Part shown: positions 60,443 to 64,000 of the stretch, piece by piece
Layout: each line of letters opens with the position of its first letter
Position numbering within the stretch: position 1 is the stretch's first letter
Origin: Lepraria neglecta
Lineage: Eukaryota; Ascomycota; Lecanoromycetes; Lecanorales; Stereocaulaceae
DNA length: 64,000 bases
Reading direction: 5' to 3'
Assembly: GCA_033220425.1 (NCBI GenBank)
Contig: CM065651.1
Span: forward strand, 3,038,001 to 3,102,000
Notes under the pieces: model-generated
Databases searched by the model: none
Told to the model about the DNA's origin: nothing
Seen by the model: only the letters and a program-made list of their open reading frames with translations
Position numbers and translations under genes: made by a program

Positions 60443-61247
60443 CAACGCTTTGAGAGCCTGTTGAAGTGTTTTGCGTTTGGGCCTCTGGCGGCACCTCCAG
60501 CCGCCCCTCCCGACCCAGAGGGTCTTTGAGCAGATGCTTGTCCGCCAGTATTGCCGCTGAGTGGTTTTCCTGCTCCAAGAGTTGGTGTTCCCCAAATCTT
60601 TTTCGCAGCTGTCCAAAGCTCGGAGTGAATGGCTTGGAGCTCGGTGGTAAACTGAGCTAATCGCCACGTCGAGGTCTTTATCCAGTCGGCGAAGAGCTGT
60701 AAGGCCTCATCTGGCTGTTCAACGCTACGGGAGCGGCGCCGCCAGGGGGAGTAGTCTGGACGAATCTCACGATGTACCTTTCCTCGGTCTTAGTTTTGCT
60801 AAACGTGCAGGCTTTCGCCGAGGATCTGGCCTGTGAAGCGGTACTTCGGAGACCCTTGTGAGGGCCTGGTGATATCGCTGCAAGTTTTTGAGAGTTAGCA
60901 GGGGGTCGGGTCTTGTGTCATTAAGGGAGTTTAAGGGAGCAGTCAACATAAGAAGCCAGTAGGACAAGGGTGCAGTGACTTGGTTTAGGAACGATATGCA
61001 CATCAATTCTCTCTTGAGTTTATTTAAACGCACTTACCAAAACATGAGCAACATTTCGCTCTGGGGAAGAAGTTGTACCAGACAGCTTTATGTTGCCAGC
61101 TTCTAAGCTTCTACGCTTCTGGTCCTGGCGGATCGGGTATGAACTTCTGAGTCTCATTACCTCCTTTCTGCGGTGTGTGTTAACGAAGTGTGTCGAGTGG
61201 CATCTGGTATATGTTTTACCGTGAACAAAAACGTCTCTCCTTGCCAT
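60443..61247 (-). CDS. Unrecognised basic protein, tentative model
   Basis: A three-exon model on the minus strand: MARRDVFVHGKTYTRCHSTH...NVAHVL (61247 to about 61040), a GTAAGT donor, a CTTGCAG acceptor near 60880, then RYHQALTRVSEVPLHRPDPR and KPARLAKLRPRK, a GTACAT donor near 60780, and an exon from ~60705 reading DEALQLFADWIKTSTWRLAQ, FTTELQAIHSELWTAAKKIW and a Gly-rich tail ending FNRLSKR. An alternative frame at the end (VKFNRVTNVQGPQKKTT, to 60363) looks equally protein-like, so a frameshift is possible. I recognise no family. Confidence 0.3.
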
Positions 61248-61994
61248 TTCAAGTTATTTCGAACTTCATCAATTCTTTGTATCTTTGAACTCAGTAACTT
61301 GCCTGGCTGAGCTGTCTATCACGACTGCAGATGTTCCACTAAGCTCCCATCCCGCTCTATGCCTCCCCAAATTACCGTATTGGATGTTGGCAACTTTAGC
61401 GTCAGTAGCAACCCGAATGGAGAAAGAAGTACACAGGCCACTTGGACCACTCCAGAGGGTTTCATCCGCACAAAGTGGCGGATGAGCTCGGTGTCCACGC
61501 AGAGAACAGCCATTTTTCCTCGTAACCTGCCATTGAAGAAGGCTGCATCCACATAACAGCCTTCTTGTCGAAGGCCTAGCAACTAGATAATATTGGAGTA
61601 TAAGAGTGGGCTCGCCGTAGGACTTACCACTAAGCGCATATCATGCCACTGAGATGATGGCAACCTTGGGTTTCGTGATCCTTACGTAGTTATGCAAAAA
61701 GTATTGTATTCATGGAAGGGTTGGGTAGAGGTGATAGTTTGCACTGTTATTACGTTACCGATCGAATATACACAAGAACAACGATAGTGTTGTAGGAATT
61801 ACCCATGAATGCGTAGCAAACTATTAGCATAATTGAAAGCATGCGCTTATGGTGTCTACTTCGTAGCTCAAAAGGTATGCGATCTATATAGAGGGCGGTA
61901 CTAGGTGACAGTATACACTGCTGTAATGTCAGCGATTGAAGACGTATAAGGAGAAATGGGTTGTGTTCACCATTAATGGTGTAAGAGTTAAGAC
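61248..61994. other. Intergenic
   Basis: 750 bp. A 65-codon plus-strand ORF at 61359-61556 (MPPQITVLDVGNFSVSSNPN) looks protein-like but is short and unsupported. Confidence 0.35.
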
Positions 61995-62692
61995 TTATTG
62001 GGTGGCCCGCAGTGTTGACATCCTTGAGTTCCTTGATGGCTTGTTGGAGCTTATGACTTCAATGGTATTATTGTTCGTTGCTTGAACAGAATCTTGAACA
62101 TATTGGATTCCGGTGTCTGGTAACATGGCCCAAGCGTATTCCCTCTCCAAGCCTAGATTTGGGTTGTTGTATTGAACATGTTTTTCCGAACCCCAGTTAA
62201 GGTGTTCCAGAATGGGACGGACCTCTTCGCCAAAGTGATTGCAACTGTCAGACAGTCAATAGAATTCCTTTTATCTCTTTCGCAACGTCAAATATCATAG
62301 AGTCAAGGGTAACTCCCGATAGGAACATCCTGAAGGGGGGGAGCCTGGTTTCCTCTGGGGCGTCTGAAACGATGCCGATCTGACCTCTTTCTGCACACCT
62401 GTCACGCATCCCAATGATGCTCTGCATCTTTCCAATCATCTCGTCATGACGGCCAAAGAAATGGGTCTGATATAGTGTATTGAGATTGTTCAGGAGTTTA
62501 TAAATCTAATTCGGCGTATCGTGGATCATTCGGTAAAAATTCTGAATCATTACCGGGTGGGTTGGTGCCCATTCCTTGTAGTTGTGCACTTTTTGATGCT
62601 GCTGCTTGCAGCGAACGAGCTTCTCGCTCGAGTTTCTTACGCGCTTTGTGGATGCTGTCAAGCTCTAGCCAGGTTCCGAAGATGGATGCCAT
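61995..62692 (-). pseudogene. Unrecognised gene with two frame breaks
   Basis: Three consecutive protein-like segments on the minus strand. MASIFGTWLELDSIHKARKK to FLPNDPRYAELD comes first and stops at 62498. Then IYKLLNNLNTLYQTHFFGRH through MQSIIGMRDRCAERGQIGIV and FLSGVTLDSMIFDVAKEIKG runs to a stop at 62248. Then SCNHFGEEVRPILEHLNWGS, EYAWAMLPDTGIQYVQD and VISSNKPSRNSR runs to a stop at 61995. Each starts within a few bases of where the previous one ends but in a different frame, and no GT...AG pair reconciles them. I recognise no family. The first segment is coiled-coil-like. Confidence 0.4.
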
Positions 62693-64000
62693 GGCTATCT
62701 ATGAGAAGTGTAGAGGAAAAATGTTGGGTTCATTGTGCGATCCAATGGCTAGTGCCCGTGGAGCCAATGCTCGTGGAGCCAGTCATAGCAGCAGTTTGAT
62801 AATTGCATCTGGATGCACCTTGGCAGCTATCGAGCTTGATTTACGAAGCTCGCCGAAACAGGTATTCTTTTGTCTTGATCACGAGGCGTATACTTTTGTG
62901 CCTGACCTTGTATCGATTGCTGTACGAAGTCTCAATCAAAGCAGAAGATTTGAAAAATCGATGACGGCCGTTTTTGGGCGCCTGCGACTACACCGTTTTC
63001 GTCGAGAAAATGATTGATGCCTTGAGTGGTTGGCCAAAGTTGTTCAAGCGTCCACTCTCCACGACTCAAGATATTGAACCACACAGGACCTCCTGCGTAG
63101 GCTTTTGTGTTTTGATGGTTATGTGCGAAGACTGAGGATCTGGAAGGTATCAAATGAGTGTCAGGCTGATATAGAAATCGGTTCTAACTTTATTCCCGAG
63201 CTGACTCCTTGCTCTCAGCCTCTCAATCTCACTCGTCCTTCTCGTCGCTTGGGCATGGCCCGTACTGAACACGTTTGGCTCTGGTCTCCACCAGTAATCT
63301 TGAGCATCTTACAACAGGGACGATTGATGGTCATGAGACGTTTCGATAATGAGCCTCCGAGCCACTTGTGGGCTGCATATTTTTTGATATATGTAGAAAC
63401 CGTCGAACAGGTGAGTGATTGGGCAGCTCTTAACCATATCAGCTTGTGAGTCTGCTTGAAACCAGATTAATGTGCGACTTGCAGTACATGATTTGTCTGC
63501 GTCCTCGTGATGACTGAACCAGTAGGATGTCATCCAAAGCTTGCTTGAGTTCGTCTGATTTTCAGTTGCTTGTTCCGATCATCAATCTTTTTCTTCCTCG
63601 ACTCGAGATCTTTCTTAGTCTGCCAATGCTTTCTTGGCTTTGCATTTTGTACGCTAGCAAGCTGCTTGGCCGTGTAATTGCCGCAGGTGTAGGGTCTTTA
63701 TCGATTGGCACATAGGCTTAGCTACTGTCAGCTGAAGCAAGTTCTCTGCAACTTTTCTGCCCTTTTCATCGTGTCCTGTCATGGACGGCTCTGATGATCA
63801 TGTCCGGACCCTACTGGTCGGCCGATCTTGCGCTCTTGAGGCGGAGAGGCTAGCTTCGCCTCGGTCTCTTTGAGAATTGTGCTGTGTTCGAAAGAATCTG
63901 GTAGGGTCCAGTCAAACTTGATGGACATTTCGCAGTATACCTTCCGAACTGAATAGATAAAGTCAACAGACTCAACTTTCAAAAATTCCTCCATGAAACT
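62693..64000. other. Degraded minus-strand coding traces to the window end
   Basis: Minus-strand fragments with protein-like composition: HNHQNTKAYAGGPVWFNILS and EWTLEQLWPTTQGINHF near 63000-63110, KKDLESRKKKIDDRNKQLK near 63570, and VDFIYSVRKVYCEMSIKFDW near 63900-63980, open to the window edge. Frames change between them. GTGGAGCC repeats directly at 62758 and 62773. No complete gene can be drawn. Confidence 0.3.

Overview
The window reads as nuclear DNA of a filamentous ascomycete (Pezizomycotina). Almost every conserved gene is split by short introns of roughly 45-160 bp with GT...AG ends. The encoded proteins are fungal types: an Nrd1/Seb1 termination factor, an Hda1 deacetylase, Yhm2 and Ggc1 mitochondrial carriers, a berberine-bridge-type oxidase and NLR-style N-terminal domains. 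I cannot place it below subphylum. No tRNA, rRNA, CRISPR array or intact transposon was recognised.

Layout. 1-4.8 kb: the 3' part of a disordered protein gene, a broken NADAR-domain gene and a Rab11 GTPase. 5.3-8.0 kb: two minus-strand genes resembling fungal NLR-type N-terminal modules, overlapping by 11 bp. 8.5-18.8 kb: a conserved mitochondrial-type protein, yhm2, an unknown acidic protein, cit1 and nrd1. 19.4-21.9 kb: a decaying tandem array of four 0.6-0.7 kb units. Each unit holds a tiny intron-containing gene ending in a hydrophobic tail, and a shared 19-bp box lies upstream of each copy. 22.5-25.7 kb: a dead plasma-membrane H+-ATPase gene. 26-39 kb: a conserved housekeeping block (DCAF4-like WD protein, ggc1, a coiled-coil protein, a BBE-type oxidoreductase, cox5, atp2, mcx1). 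39-49 kb: a gene-poor accessory stretch with a MITE-like element, a duplicated unknown small gene, three tandem decayed FHA-kinase paralogues and coiled-coil fragments. 49-59 kb: glycogen branching enzyme, GAPDH, histone deacetylase hda1 and an F-box protein. 59-64 kb: poorly coding sequence with unrecognised, partly broken ORFs.

Functionally, mitochondrial metabolism is strongly represented. Citrate synthase and the Yhm2 citrate carrier lie close together on one strand, and the GTP/GDP carrier, COX subunit V, ATP synthase beta and the ClpX-like unfoldase sit within 11 kb. The accessory stretches are dominated by tandem duplication followed by decay through stops, frameshifts, lost starts and internal deletions. 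Exon boundaries were set by hand from splice motifs and reading frame, so positions may be off by a few bases where alternative splice sites exist.
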